The position numbers and the translations under genes were made by a program. A stretch of 64,000 nt of DNA from Castellaniella ginsengisoli (GTDB lineage: Bacteria; Pseudomonadota; Gammaproteobacteria; Burkholderiales; Burkholderiaceae_B): the NCBI RefSeq assembly GCF_039523235.1, contig NZ_BAAAEX010000003.1. The stretch is one strand, 5' to 3'. The number at the start of each line of letters is the position of its first letter. The first letter of the stretch is position 1. Positions 32,405 through 40,994 of this stretch are shown in pieces. The notes under the pieces are model-generated. The model was given only the letters and a program-made list of their open reading frames with translations, was not told where the DNA came from and ran no database searches.

Positions 32405-33661
32405 ATGCACCTGAACGAACTCAAAGCGCTGCACGTTTCGCAGTTGCTCGAAATGGCCGCCGGTCTCGAGATCGAAAACGCCAATCGGCTGCGCAAACAG
32501 GAATTGATGTTTGCCATCATGAAGCGGCGCGCCAAACAGGGCGAGCAGATTTTCGGCGACGGGGTCCTGGAAGTCCTGCCCGACGGCTTCGGCTTCCTGC
32601 GTTCGCCGGACACGTCCTATCTGGCGAGCACCGACGACATCTACATCTCGCCTTCGCAGATCCGCCGCTTCAACCTGCATACGGGCGACTCCATCGAAGG
32701 CGAAGTCCGCACGCCCAAGGACGGCGAGCGCTACTTTGCCCTGGTCAAGGTCGACAAGGTCAACGGCACGGTTCCGGAAGCCATCAAGCACCGGATCATG
32801 TTCGAGAACCTGACGCCGCTGCATCCCGACTCGCCGCTGCTCCTGGAGCGCGACATCAAGAGCAAGGAAAACGTCACCGGGCGGATCATGGACATCTTCG
32901 CGCCCATCGGCAAAGGCCAGCGCGCGCTGATCGTGGCCAGCCCGAAGTCCGGCAAGACCGTGATCATGCAGCACATCGCGCACGCCATCACCGACAACTA
33001 TCCCGACGCGGTGATGATCGTACTGCTGGTGGACGAACGCCCCGAAGAAGTCACTGAAATGCAGCGCACCGTGCGCGGCGAGGTCGTGGCCTCGACCTTC
33101 GACGAACCGGCCACGCGCCACGTCCAGGTCGCTGAAATGGTCATCGAGAAGGCCAAACGCCTGGTTGAAATGAAAAAGGACGTGGTCATCCTGCTGGATT
33201 CGATCACGCGCCTGGCGCGCGCCTACAACACGGTCGTGCCGGCCTCGGGCAAGGTCCTGACCGGCGGGGTGGACGCCAACGCCCTGCAGCGCCCCAAGCG
33301 CTTCTTCGGCGCCGCGCGCAACCTCGAAGAAGGCGGCTCCCTGACGATCATCGGCACCGCCCTGATCGAGACCGGCAGCCGCATGGACGAAGTGATCTAC
33401 GAAGAATTCAAGGGCACCGGCAACTCCGAGGTGCACCTGGAGCGCCGACTGGCCGAGAAACGCATCTACCCGGCCATCAACCTGAACAAATCCGGCACGC
33501 GTCGCGAAGAGCTCCTGATCAAGCCCGAACTTCTACAGAAGATCTGGGTACTGCGCAAATTCATCCACGACATGGATGACGTCGAAGCAATGGAATTCAT
33601 CCTGGACAAAATCCGGGCCACCAAAAACAACGCCGAATTTTTTGACATGATGAAGAAATAA
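32405..33661 (+). CDS. rho: Transcription termination factor Rho
   Basis: Hexameric RNA helicase of 418 residues that terminates untranslated transcripts. The N-terminal helical domain (MHLNELKALHVSQLLEMA) is followed by the cold-shock RNA-binding domain with LPDGFGFLRSPDTSYL. Walker A is ASPKSGKTV (about 177-185), with Walker B VVILLDSITRLARAYN, and the R-finger region NLEEGGSLTIIGTALIETG. Length matches E. coli Rho. Abundant GC hairpins without U-tracts in this window suggest heavy use of Rho-dependent termination. Confidence 0.97.
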   Translation: MHLNELKALHVSQLLEMAAGLEIENANRLRKQELMFAIMKRRAKQGEQIFGDGVLEVLPDGFGFLRSPDTSYLASTDDIYISPSQIRRFNLHTGDSIEGEVRTPKDGERYFALVKVDKVNGTVPEAIKHRIMFENLTPLHPDSPLLLERDIKSKENVTGRIMDIFAPIGKGQRALIVASPKSGKTVIMQHIAHAITDNYPDAVMIVLLVDERPEEVTEMQRTVRGEVVASTFDEPATRHVQVAEMVIEKAKRLVEMKKDVVILLDSITRLARAYNTVVPASGKVLTGGVDANALQRPKRFFGAARNLEEGGSLTIIGTALIETGSRMDEVIYEEFKGTGNSEVHLERRLAEKRIYPAINLNKSGTRREELLIKPELLQKIWVLRKFIHDMDDVEAMEFILDKIRATKNNAEFFDMMKK

Positions 33662-33680
33662 GCACAAGCGAGCACCTTTG

Positions 33681-35021
33681 ATGACACTTCCTTCCGTCGA
33701 TCAGTTCCTCACCCGGATTCAGGCCCGGGATCCGCATCAACCCGAATTCATGCAAGCTGTGAAAGAAGTGATGCACAGCCTGTGGCCTTTCATCCAGCAG
33801 AACCCGCGCTACGCCAGCCAGGCGCTGCTCGAGCGTCTCGTCGAGCCGGAGCGCGCCCTGCAGTTCCGCATCAGTTGGATGGACGACGCCGGCCGGTTCC
33901 AGGTCAATCGCGGCTTTCGCATCCAGCACAATTCGGCGATCGGCCCCTACAAGGGCGGCATGCGGTTTCACCCCTCGGTGAACCTCTCCATCCTGAAATT
34001 CCTGGCTTTCGAGCAGACCTTCAAGAACGCGCTGACCACCCTGCCCATGGGCGGCGGCAAGGGCGGCTCCGACTTCGACCCCAAGGGCAAGTCCGACGCC
34101 GAGGTCATGCGTTTCTGCCAGGCGCTGATCCTGGAACTGCACCGTCATCTCGGCCCGGACACGGACGTGCCGGCCGGAGACATCGGCGTGGGCGCGCGCG
34201 AAGTCGGCTTCATGGCCGGCATGATGAAAAAACTGTCCAACCAGAGCGCCTGCGTCTTCACCGGCAAGGGTCTGAGCTTTGGCGGCAGCCTGATCCGCCC
34301 CGAGGCCACCGGCTACGGCACGGTCTACTTCGCGGAAGAAATGCTCAAGCACGCCGGCCAGTCGCTCGAAGGTTACACGGTCTCGGTCTCGGGCTCGGGC
34401 AACGTGGCGCAATACACCATCGAGAAATGCCTGCAACTGGGCGCCAAGGTCGTCACGGTATCCGATTCCCACGGCTGCGTGGTCGATCCGGCGGGCTTCA
34501 CGACTGAAAAGCTGGCTGCCCTGATCGAACTGAAGAACGAGAAGCGCGGCCGCGTCGAAGAATACGCCAAACAGTTCGGCCTCACCTACGAAGCGGGCAA
34601 GCGCCCCTGGCACGTGCCCGTGGACGTGGCCCTGCCCTGCGCGACCCAGAACGAACTCGAAATCGAGGACGCCCGCGCCCTGATCGCCAACGGCGTGCGC
34701 TGCGTGGCCGAAGGCGCCAACATGCCCTCCAGCATCGAAGCGGCCGAAGCCTTCATTGCGGCCGGCGTGCTGTATGCCCCCGGCAAGGCCAGCAACGCGG
34801 GCGGCGTGGCCGTCTCCGGCCTGGAAATGAGCCAGAACGCCCAGCGCCTGCACTGGACCCGCGAAGAAGTCGACGCCAAGCTGCACGCCATCATGCGTGA
34901 CATCCACGAAAACTGCGTGCGCTACGGCAACAGCGGCAAGACCGTCAATTACCTGAACGGCGCCAATATCGCGGGCTTCGTGAAGGTGGCCGACGCCATG
35001 CTGGCCCAAGGGGTGTACTGA
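33681..35021 (+). CDS. gdhA: NADP-type glutamate dehydrogenase
   Basis: Interconverts 2-oxoglutarate plus ammonia and glutamate. The 446-residue protein has the substrate and catalytic segments YKGGMRFHPSVN, LPMGGGKGGSDFDPKGKSD and PAGDIGVGAREVG, and the Rossmann domain motif SGSGNVAQY. Length and motifs match the hexameric bacterial (E. coli-type) enzyme. ATG 33681 is preferred over the adjacent TTG 33678. It lies 19 bp after rho and ends at a strong terminator. Cofactor preference is inferred from family. Confidence 0.95.
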   Translation: MTLPSVDQFLTRIQARDPHQPEFMQAVKEVMHSLWPFIQQNPRYASQALLERLVEPERALQFRISWMDDAGRFQVNRGFRIQHNSAIGPYKGGMRFHPSVNLSILKFLAFEQTFKNALTTLPMGGGKGGSDFDPKGKSDAEVMRFCQALILELHRHLGPDTDVPAGDIGVGAREVGFMAGMMKKLSNQSACVFTGKGLSFGGSLIRPEATGYGTVYFAEEMLKHAGQSLEGYTVSVSGSGNVAQYTIEKCLQLGAKVVTVSDSHGCVVDPAGFTTEKLAALIELKNEKRGRVEEYAKQFGLTYEAGKRPWHVPVDVALPCATQNELEIEDARALIANGVRCVAEGANMPSSIEAAEAFIAAGVLYAPGKASNAGGVAVSGLEMSQNAQRLHWTREEVDAKLHAIMRDIHENCVRYGNSGKTVNYLNGANIAGFVKVADAMLAQGVY

Positions 35022-35050
35022 CATGCCTCATGCCCCGAGGATTCCTCGCC

Positions 35051-35084
35051 CATGAAAAAAGCTCCTTCGGGAGCTTTTTTCATG
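35051..35084. terminator. Strong bidirectional intrinsic terminator after gdhA
   Basis: A perfect 15-bp stem (starting CATGAAAAAAGCTCC) with a TTCG tetraloop. The A-tract on one arm and the T-tract on the other let it act as an intrinsic terminator for gdhA on the plus strand and for the ABC transporter operon on the minus strand. Confidence 0.92.
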
Positions 35085-35095
35085 GACCGCACCCG

Positions 35096-35908
35096 TCACG
35101 CCAGGATTTGTTGCAGGAAAGCCTGCGCCCGCTCGCTGCGCGGCCGGGTAAAGAACGAGACCGGATCGTTGTCCTCGACAATACAGCCTTCATCCAGGAA
35201 CAGCACCCGGCCGGCCACCTGGCGTGCGAAACCCATCTCATGCGTGACGCACAGCATCGTCACGCCGCTGTCGGCCAGCCGCACCATCACGTCGAGCACC
35301 TCCTTGACCATCTCGGGATCGAGCGCGGCCGTCGGCTCATCGAACAGGATGATTTTCGGTTCCATGCACAGCGCGCGGGCGATCGCAACCCGCTGCTGCT
35401 GGCCACCGGAAAGCTGGGCCGGGTATTTATGCAGGTGCGCCCGCATGCCGACCTTGTCCAGGAAGTGGCAGGCGCGCTCCTGGGCCTCGGGACGCCGCAA
35501 CCCGCGCACCGACATAGGCGCCAGGATACAGTTGTCCATCACCGTCAGGTGCGGGAACAGATTGAAATGCTGGAATACCATGCCGACATCCCTGAGGACC
35601 GGCGCCGTCTTGGACGCCGCGCCCCTGATGTCGACGCCCAGGACATCGATCCGGCCGTGCTGGGCGTCTTCCAGCCGGTTGATGCAACGGATCAGCGAGG
35701 ATTTCCCCGAGCCCGAGGGGCCGCACAGGACAATCCGGTCTCCCTGGCGAACGCACAGATCGATGTCCCTCAGGGCATGGTAGTCGCCGTACCATTTGTT
35801 CAGGCCCTGAATGTCGATGACGACAGGGGCGGCATCCGGGCCGGCGTCGGCCAAGCCGTGTTGCAGATAGCGGGGCTGGAGGGGAGCATTCATGGCGATT
35901 CGATCCAT
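35096..35908 (-). CDS. Polar amino acid ABC transporter ATP-binding protein
   Basis: ATPase of a type I amino acid importer (HisP/GlnQ/ArtP family), about 270 residues. Walker A is GPSGSGKSS, followed by the Q-loop, the signature LSGGQQQRVAIARAL, Walker B IILFDEPTAALD and the H-loop CVTHEMGFA. It is the last gene of the six-gene arginine cluster, 8 nt after the second permease. ATG 35908 or 35893 is the likely start; neither has a strong ribosome-binding site, and the frame extends upstream into the permease. Confidence 0.9.
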   Translation of the reverse strand: MDRIAMNAPLQPRYLQHGLADAGPDAAPVVIDIQGLNKWYGDYHALRDIDLCVRQGDRIVLCGPSGSGKSSLIRCINRLEDAQHGRIDVLGVDIRGAASKTAPVLRDVGMVFQHFNLFPHLTVMDNCILAPMSVRGLRRPEAQERACHFLDKVGMRAHLHKYPAQLSGGQQQRVAIARALCMEPKIILFDEPTAALDPEMVKEVLDVMVRLADSGVTMLCVTHEMGFARQVAGRVLFLDEGCIVEDNDPVSFFTRPRSERAQAFLQQILA

Positions 35909-35916
35909 AGGCGGGC

Positions 35917-36633
35917 TCAGCGGCCCAGGTGGCGGGACAGGCGGCCCTCCATGATCCGCAGCGTCCGTCGCAGAATCTCGACGATGAGCAGATACAGTGC
36001 CGCGGCCCAAAGGTAGATTTCAAAATCGAAGGTTCTGGAATAGGCCAGCTTGGTGACGCCCATCACGTCGTAGACCGTCACCAGGGAAGCGATCGCGCTG
36101 GCCTTGACCAGCAGGATCATTTCATTGCCCAGCGGTCCGATGGCGATCCGCATGGACTGCGGCAGGATCACCCGCAAAAAAGACTGGACCGGCCCCAGGC
36201 TGAGCGCCCGGCAGGCTTCACGCTGCCCCTCGGGGAGGGCCAGCAGGCTGCCGCGGAAGATCTCGGCCTGATAGGCGGCCGTATTCAGGCTGAAGGCCAG
36301 CAACGCGCACCACCAGGGATCCCGGAAGAACCACCACAAGTCCACCGACTGCCAAAATCCGCGAAAGGCGCTCATGCCGTAATACAGCAGGAAAAGCTGG
36401 GCGAGCAACGGCGAACCGCGAAAAAAATAGAGATAACCGCGGCTCAGCCCCCGGATCAGGCGATGGCCGGACAAGCGCCCCAGGACCAGCAGCCAGCCCA
36501 GCAGCCAGCCCAGGATAAAAGATAGCGACACCAGTTTGACCGTGATCCAGAAGCCTGCCAGCATGCGCAAGCCGTAGGACTCCAGCAGGGACGGGCTCAG
36601 GAAGGAAGATAAAAGGCTCATGACCGGATCCAT
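35917..36633 (-). CDS. Polar amino acid ABC transporter permease 2 (HisM/ArtM-like)
   Basis: Inner-membrane permease of 238 residues with about five hydrophobic helices. The conserved EAA loop appears as EGQREACRALSLGPVQSFLRVILPQ (in pieces), which contacts the ATPase, and YLYFFRGSPLLAQLFLLYYG is the typical amino acid permease motif. An AAGGCCTGA stretch before ATG 36633 overlaps the end of the upstream permease gene, so the two are translationally linked. Confidence 0.9.
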   Translation of the reverse strand: MDPVMSLLSSFLSPSLLESYGLRMLAGFWITVKLVSLSFILGWLLGWLLVLGRLSGHRLIRGLSRGYLYFFRGSPLLAQLFLLYYGMSAFRGFWQSVDLWWFFRDPWWCALLAFSLNTAAYQAEIFRGSLLALPEGQREACRALSLGPVQSFLRVILPQSMRIAIGPLGNEMILLVKASAIASLVTVYDVMGVTKLAYSRTFDFEIYLWAAALYLLIVEILRRTLRIMEGRLSRHLGR

Positions 36634-36638
36634 GACAG

Positions 36639-37352
36639 TCAGGCCTTTTGAAGAGGGCGCGAGAAAAAGCCCTCGGCCCGGGAAAAGAGCAGGCCGGAGA
36701 CTGCCGAAAGGATCAGATAAAGCACACAAGCGGCGCCGTAGAACAGGATGGGCTCGCGCGTCGCGGTGACCGCCTGGCTGGTCTGGCGCATGATGTCCGC
36801 CAGAGAAATGGTCGAGACCAGCGAGGTATCCTTCAGCAGGGTCAGCCAGTTATTGCTCAAGCCCGGCAAAGCCACGCGCATCAGTTGAGGAAACGTCACC
36901 CGCCACAGTGTGGTCCAGCGCGACAAGCCCAGCGCCCGCGCGGCTTCGGCCTGGCCGGCCGGAATGGCCTTGAAGGCGCTCAGCCAGACTTCGCTGGAGA
37001 AGGCGGCCAGCACCAGGCTGAAGGCGATCACGCCCGCGGCGAAGGCATTGATGACGATGCCGCCCTCGTAGCCGAAATGCCGCATCAGCCGTTCGGCGGC
37101 GATCTGGCTGCCGTAGTACACCAGAAACAGCGTCAGAAGTTCGGGCAACCCTCGAAAGACCGTGGAGAACACCGTGGCAACCAGCCGCGCGGCAGCCCGC
37201 CTCGACTGGCTGCCCAGCGCCACCAGCAGCCCTAGCGGAAAACCGAAAGGAACGCAGCACAACGCCAGCAAAATAGTGACCAAGGCACCGGCCAGCAAGG
37301 CGTCGCCCCACCCGCTTTCGCCCCAGGAAAGCAATTGCAATAAATCGAGCAT
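36639..37352 (-). CDS. Polar amino acid ABC transporter permease 1 (HisQ/ArtQ-like)
   Basis: Inner-membrane permease of 237 residues, partner of the next gene. It has the VFRGLPELLTLFLVYYG motif and the EAA loop AGQAEAARALGLSRWTTLWRVTFPQ (in pieces). The GSESGWG-type N-terminus (LLSWGESGWGDALLAGALVT) is typical of HisQ/OccQ proteins that take up arginine, ornithine, lysine, histidine or octopine-type compounds. It follows the binding-protein gene. Confidence 0.9.
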   Translation of the reverse strand: MLDLLQLLSWGESGWGDALLAGALVTILLALCCVPFGFPLGLLVALGSQSRRAAARLVATVFSTVFRGLPELLTLFLVYYGSQIAAERLMRHFGYEGGIVINAFAAGVIAFSLVLAAFSSEVWLSAFKAIPAGQAEAARALGLSRWTTLWRVTFPQLMRVALPGLSNNWLTLLKDTSLVSTISLADIMRQTSQAVTATREPILFYGAACVLYLILSAVSGLLFSRAEGFFSRPLQKA

Positions 37353-37422
37353 GGATGCACCGGCCCCGCTCGGGCCGCTCCGTGTAGATCATGCAAGCGG
37401 CGGCATGCGCCGCCAACCCGGG

Positions 37423-38187
37423 TCAGTAGATATCGAGGCCGAAGTAGCGCTGGGATATCCGTTGATAGGAACCATCGGCGCGAATCGCCAGGATGGCTTC
37501 ATTCAGGCGGGTCCGCAGGGCATCGTCTCCTTTGCGCACCGCGATGGCGATGTCGTCCATCGTGCCCGGCAGGTCGCCCAGCAGCCTGCAACAGTCATGA
37601 CTGCGTTTGCGCATCCATTCGATCAGGGGATATTTGTCGTGGACCAGTGCGTCCAGGCGGCCGCTGACCAGATCGCTGCCCGCCTCATCGGCCGTCGGGT
37701 ACAGGCGCACTTCGGCGCCGGCCTTGCCGTAGACATCCTCGGCGTACATGCCCGGAGTGCTCGAGGACTGGGCGCCGACCACTTTACCCTTGAAGTTCTC
37801 TGCTTCCAGGCCTTTGAAATCGGCGTCGCGCGGCACGGCCACCGACATGGAGGTGCGATAGTAGTGCCCGGTGAAATCGACCTGCTCGGCCCGCTCTTTC
37901 GTGACGGCCATGGACGAAATGATGGCGTCGAACTTGCGTGCCATCAACGCGGGAATGATCCCGTCCCAATCCTGGGCGATGAATTCGCATTCGACCTGCA
38001 TCTGCTTGCACAAGGCATTGGCGATGTCGATGTCGAAGCCGACGTAGCCGCCCTTGGCGCTGGGTGCGCTGAAGGGCGGGTACGCGGCTTCCAGGCCCAC
38101 GCGCAAGGTCTCGGCCTGCGCCAGGGGGGCGCTTCCCAGACCACAGGCCAGCATCAACGCCGCAGCCAGGGTTTTCAGATTCTTCAT
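37423..38187 (-). CDS. Polar amino acid periplasmic binding protein (ArgT/HisJ-like)
   Basis: Secreted solute receptor of 254 residues. The signal peptide MKNLKTLAAALMLACGLGSAPLAQA is cleaved before ETLRVGLEAAYPPFSA, the family start. Other ligand-pocket segments are GFDIDIANALC, DWDGIIPALMARKFDAIISSM and TPGMYAEDVYG. A good ribosome-binding site (CAGGAG) precedes it. Its genetic company, arginase and ornithine cyclodeaminase, points to arginine and/or ornithine as ligand. Confidence 0.9.
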   Translation of the reverse strand: MKNLKTLAAALMLACGLGSAPLAQAETLRVGLEAAYPPFSAPSAKGGYVGFDIDIANALCKQMQVECEFIAQDWDGIIPALMARKFDAIISSMAVTKERAEQVDFTGHYYRTSMSVAVPRDADFKGLEAENFKGKVVGAQSSSTPGMYAEDVYGKAGAEVRLYPTADEAGSDLVSGRLDALVHDKYPLIEWMRKRSHDCCRLLGDLPGTMDDIAIAVRKGDDALRTRLNEAILAIRADGSYQRISQRYFGLDIY

Positions 38188-38250
38188 GGGTTTGTCTCCT
38201 GTGTTTTTATGGAAAAACCCCCGGAGCGATCAAGCGCCCCAGGGGCAGAG

Positions 38251-39183
38251 TCAAGTCTTCGGCGCTTTCTCCCGCACCAGGGTGCTCTTGCCGAAAAGGC
38301 TTTCAACCATCTGCACCGCCGCCTCGGCGGTGCCATTGCGCACATCCAGCGCCGGATTCAGTTCGACGATGTCCAGCGAGGCCACCTGACCTGTGTCGGC
38401 CAGCATCTCCATGCACAATTGGGCTTCGCGCCAGGTGGGCCCACCCTGCACGGTGGTGCCGACCCCAGGCGCGTAGGACGGGTCGAGGAAATCCACGTCG
38501 AAGCTGACGTGGATGTGGGTGTTTTCGGGCAGGTCGGCCAGCGCCGCCTGCATCACCGCCCGCATGCCGATCTCGTCGATCATGCGCATGTCGTAGACGT
38601 CCAGGCCTTGTTCATGCACGAACAGGCGCTCCTGGCGATCGACGCTGCGGATGCCGATCATGCGCAGATCGCGGGCCCGCAAGGCGGGCCCCGCTCCGCC
38701 CAGGTTCACCAGTTCGTCGGGACCGAAACCACACAGGCAGGCCACCGGCATGCCATGGACATTCCCGCTGGGCGTCAGGTGCGCGGTGTTGAAATCCGTA
38801 TGGGCGTCCAGCCAGAATACCCGCAGCGGGCGTCCGGCCCGGCTGCAATGGCGGGCAACCGCGCCGACCGAGCCGACACCCAGGCAATGATCCCCGCCCA
38901 GCATCACGGGCATGCGGCCCGCCTGCAACTGCGCAGTCACGGCGTCAAACAGCGTGCGGTTCCAGTGCAGCACCTCGGGCAAATGCCGGTAGCCATCGAG
39001 CGGCGGCTGCCAGGGATTGCCGGGGCCGGCCAGGTTGCCGGTATCTTCCACCTGCACCCCCTGCCGGGCAAGCGCGCGCGCCAGGCCGGCCACACGCAAG
39101 GCCTCGGGGCCCATGGACGCGCCACGCGCGCCCGCCCCGACATCCGTCGGCGCACCGATCAGGGCCGCTACTTTTTCCGTCAT
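38251..39183 (-). CDS. rocF: Arginase
   Basis: Hydrolyses arginine to ornithine and urea. The 310-residue protein carries all manganese ligands: GGDHCLG, WLDAHTDFNT, and SFDVDFLDP, with the substrate loop SGNVHGMP. Start 39183 is chosen because GGAG lies 7 nt before it; ATG 39189 would sit only 1 nt from that site. It lies between ornithine cyclodeaminase (upstream) and the transporter (downstream) on the same strand. Agmatinase-family alternatives are unlikely given the SGNVHGMP loop. Confidence 0.93.
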   Translation of the reverse strand: MTEKVAALIGAPTDVGAGARGASMGPEALRVAGLARALARQGVQVEDTGNLAGPGNPWQPPLDGYRHLPEVLHWNRTLFDAVTAQLQAGRMPVMLGGDHCLGVGSVGAVARHCSRAGRPLRVFWLDAHTDFNTAHLTPSGNVHGMPVACLCGFGPDELVNLGGAGPALRARDLRMIGIRSVDRQERLFVHEQGLDVYDMRMIDEIGMRAVMQAALADLPENTHIHVSFDVDFLDPSYAPGVGTTVQGGPTWREAQLCMEMLADTGQVASLDIVELNPALDVRNGTAEAAVQMVESLFGKSTLVREKAPKT

Positions 39184-39202
39184 TGTCATGCTCCGCAACG
39201 AC

Positions 39203-40285
39203 TCAGGCTTCGTGCGGGCATGCCAGCGCAGCTTCACCCGTCTCGGCCGGAGATACCCGCCCTTCATCGAGGCGCTGCATGGCGCCAAACAGATCCTTGG
39301 GGTCTCCGGCTTCCGGAACCAGTTCGAAGGAACGGCCGATCCGCAACGCACGCGCCTGGTCCCACAAAAACCGCAGGGCGGAGAAATCCTCCAGCGCAAA
39401 GCCTACCGAGTCGAACACGGTGATCTCGTCGCGGGACCGGCGCCCAGGGCGCCGCCCGGCCAGCACTTCCCAAAGCGGGACCACGGCATAATCGGCGGGC
39501 ATCTGCTGGATTTCGCCCTCGACCCGGGACTGCGGTTCGAATTCCACGAAAGTCGTGGCCTGCAACAGAATGTCGGCATGCAGTTCGGTCTTGCCCGGGC
39601 AATCGCCGCCCACGGCATTGACGTGGACGCCCGGCTGAACCATCTCGGGCGTCAGGATCAGCGCATTGGCCTTGTCGGCCGTGGCCGTTGTGATGATGTC
39701 CGCCCCGGCCACGGCTTCGCGAACACTGCGGACCGGCCGGATGTCCAGCCCCCGGATGCCGGCCAGGTTGCGCACCAGCTTGCGGGTGGCTTCGGGATCC
39801 ACGTCGTAGACCTTCAAAACATCGATCCCCAGCAGATGATGGAATGCCAGCGCCTGGAATTCGCTCTGGGCGCCGTTGCCGATCAGCGCCATCACATGGG
39901 CATCGCTGCGCGCCAAGACCCGAGCGGCCATGGCCGAAGTGGCGGCCGTGCGCAGCGCGGTCGTCAACGTCAGCTCGCTCAGCAGCAAAGGCCGGCCGGT
40001 ACCGACCTCGGCCAGAGCGCCGAACGCCATCACGGTAGGCAGCCCCTGGGAGGGGTTGAGCGGATGGCCGTTGACAAACTTGAAGGAGTAGCGGTCCGCA
40101 TCGGCCGTCGGCATGAGTTCGATCACACCGACCCTGGAATGGCTGGCCAGGCGAGCCGTCTTCTCGAATGATTCCCAGCGGATGAAGTCTTCTTGAATGT
40201 AGCGGGACAGCAGGTCCAATGCCCCGCGCAGGGTCATGCGGCCGACCAGTGTGGATATATCGGTCGTTGTCAGCATCAATGCCAT
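39203..40285 (-). CDS. ocd: Ornithine cyclodeaminase
   Basis: NAD-dependent enzyme converting ornithine to proline plus ammonia, of the mu-crystallin/OCD family. The 360-residue protein shows ESFEKTARLASHSRVGVIELMP, FKFVNGHPLNPSQGLPTVMAFGALA (in pieces), the Rossmann motif ALIGNGAQSEFQALAF, and VNAVGGDCPGKTELHADIL with the catalytic Asp. FVNGHPxNP and GDCPGKTE are diagnostic of true OCD rather than alanine dehydrogenase homologues. A strong ribosome-binding site (GAGGAG) fixes start 40285. First gene of the catabolic operon, divergent from the Lrp regulator. Confidence 0.94.
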   Translation of the reverse strand: MALMLTTTDISTLVGRMTLRGALDLLSRYIQEDFIRWESFEKTARLASHSRVGVIELMPTADADRYSFKFVNGHPLNPSQGLPTVMAFGALAEVGTGRPLLLSELTLTTALRTAATSAMAARVLARSDAHVMALIGNGAQSEFQALAFHHLLGIDVLKVYDVDPEATRKLVRNLAGIRGLDIRPVRSVREAVAGADIITTATADKANALILTPEMVQPGVHVNAVGGDCPGKTELHADILLQATTFVEFEPQSRVEGEIQQMPADYAVVPLWEVLAGRRPGRRSRDEITVFDSVGFALEDFSALRFLWDQARALRIGRSFELVPEAGDPKDLFGAMQRLDEGRVSPAETGEAALACPHEA

Positions 40286-40533
40286 GATGCGTCTCCTCAT
40301 CTGATTATGGTGTCCTTGCTCTCCGGCCGGAGGCCGCTTCAAACCAGCCGCCGATGCGCTGCAGGCCATGTCGGCCCGGCAGTGCCTGAAGTCTGGCCTG
40401 TCGCCCCCGGCTGAGCCTGGATTTATTATTCTCGATAAGGAGGACAATTCATAGCGTCAATTTTCTACAATAAATGATAATATTTTGAACTGATGTAATA
40501 TTTATTTTGTCAGATCAACCAAAACGGTGTGCC
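40286..40533. promoter_or_regulatory. Divergent control region of ocd operon and Lrp gene
   Basis: 248 bp without a gene. The half next to the Lrp gene is strikingly AT-rich (40420-40510). Within it, AATAAAT (40469-40475) and ATTTATT (40500-40506) form an inverted repeat about 31 bp apart, as expected for a site bound by Lrp-type octamers on bent DNA. The promoters are probably here, but no -35/-10 pair stands out. Confidence 0.5.
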
Positions 40534-40959
40534 ATGGACTCGCTCGATCACCAGATCCTCTCTTATCTACGCAGCGACGCCCGCATCTCGGCGGCGACGC
40601 TGGCCAAGAAACTGGGTGTCTCGCGCGGCACCATCTGCAACCGCATCGCCCGCATGGAGCGCGACCACGTCATCCTGGGCTATACCGTGCGGGTGCAGGC
40701 CGATTCGCAGCCGCAGGAAATCGTGGCCTGGATGAGCATCGCCATCGAAGGCCACGAAGCCTCGCGCATCATCCACGCCCTTTCCGGCGAACCGGCGGTC
40801 TGGGCGTTGCACGACACCAACGGCCGCTGGGACCTGCTGGCGGAGCTCAGGGTCACCAATATCGCCCAGCTTTCCGAGGCTCTGGAACACATCCGGCTCA
40901 TCAAGGGGATCTCGGCCACCGAGACCAGCCTGCACCTGAAAACCCTGCAACTGCACTGA
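40534..40959 (+). CDS. Lrp/AsnC-family regulator of the arginine/ornithine cluster
   Basis: Transcription factor of 141 residues. N-terminal HTH: MDSLDHQILSYLRSDARISAATLAKKLGVSRGTICNRIARME (in pieces). C-terminal RAM domain: IVAWMSIAIEGHEASRIIHALSGEPAVWALHDTNGRWDLLAEL (in pieces), which binds amino acids. It diverges from ocd, so it is probably the local ornithine- or arginine-responsive regulator. A TTG start at 40507 would add nine residues; the ATG matches family length. Confidence 0.9.
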   Translation: MDSLDHQILSYLRSDARISAATLAKKLGVSRGTICNRIARMERDHVILGYTVRVQADSQPQEIVAWMSIAIEGHEASRIIHALSGEPAVWALHDTNGRWDLLAELRVTNIAQLSEALEHIRLIKGISATETSLHLKTLQLH

Positions 40960-40994
40960 GCGCACCGGGCCCGCGCCGCCGGTCGCCGGCCCCG

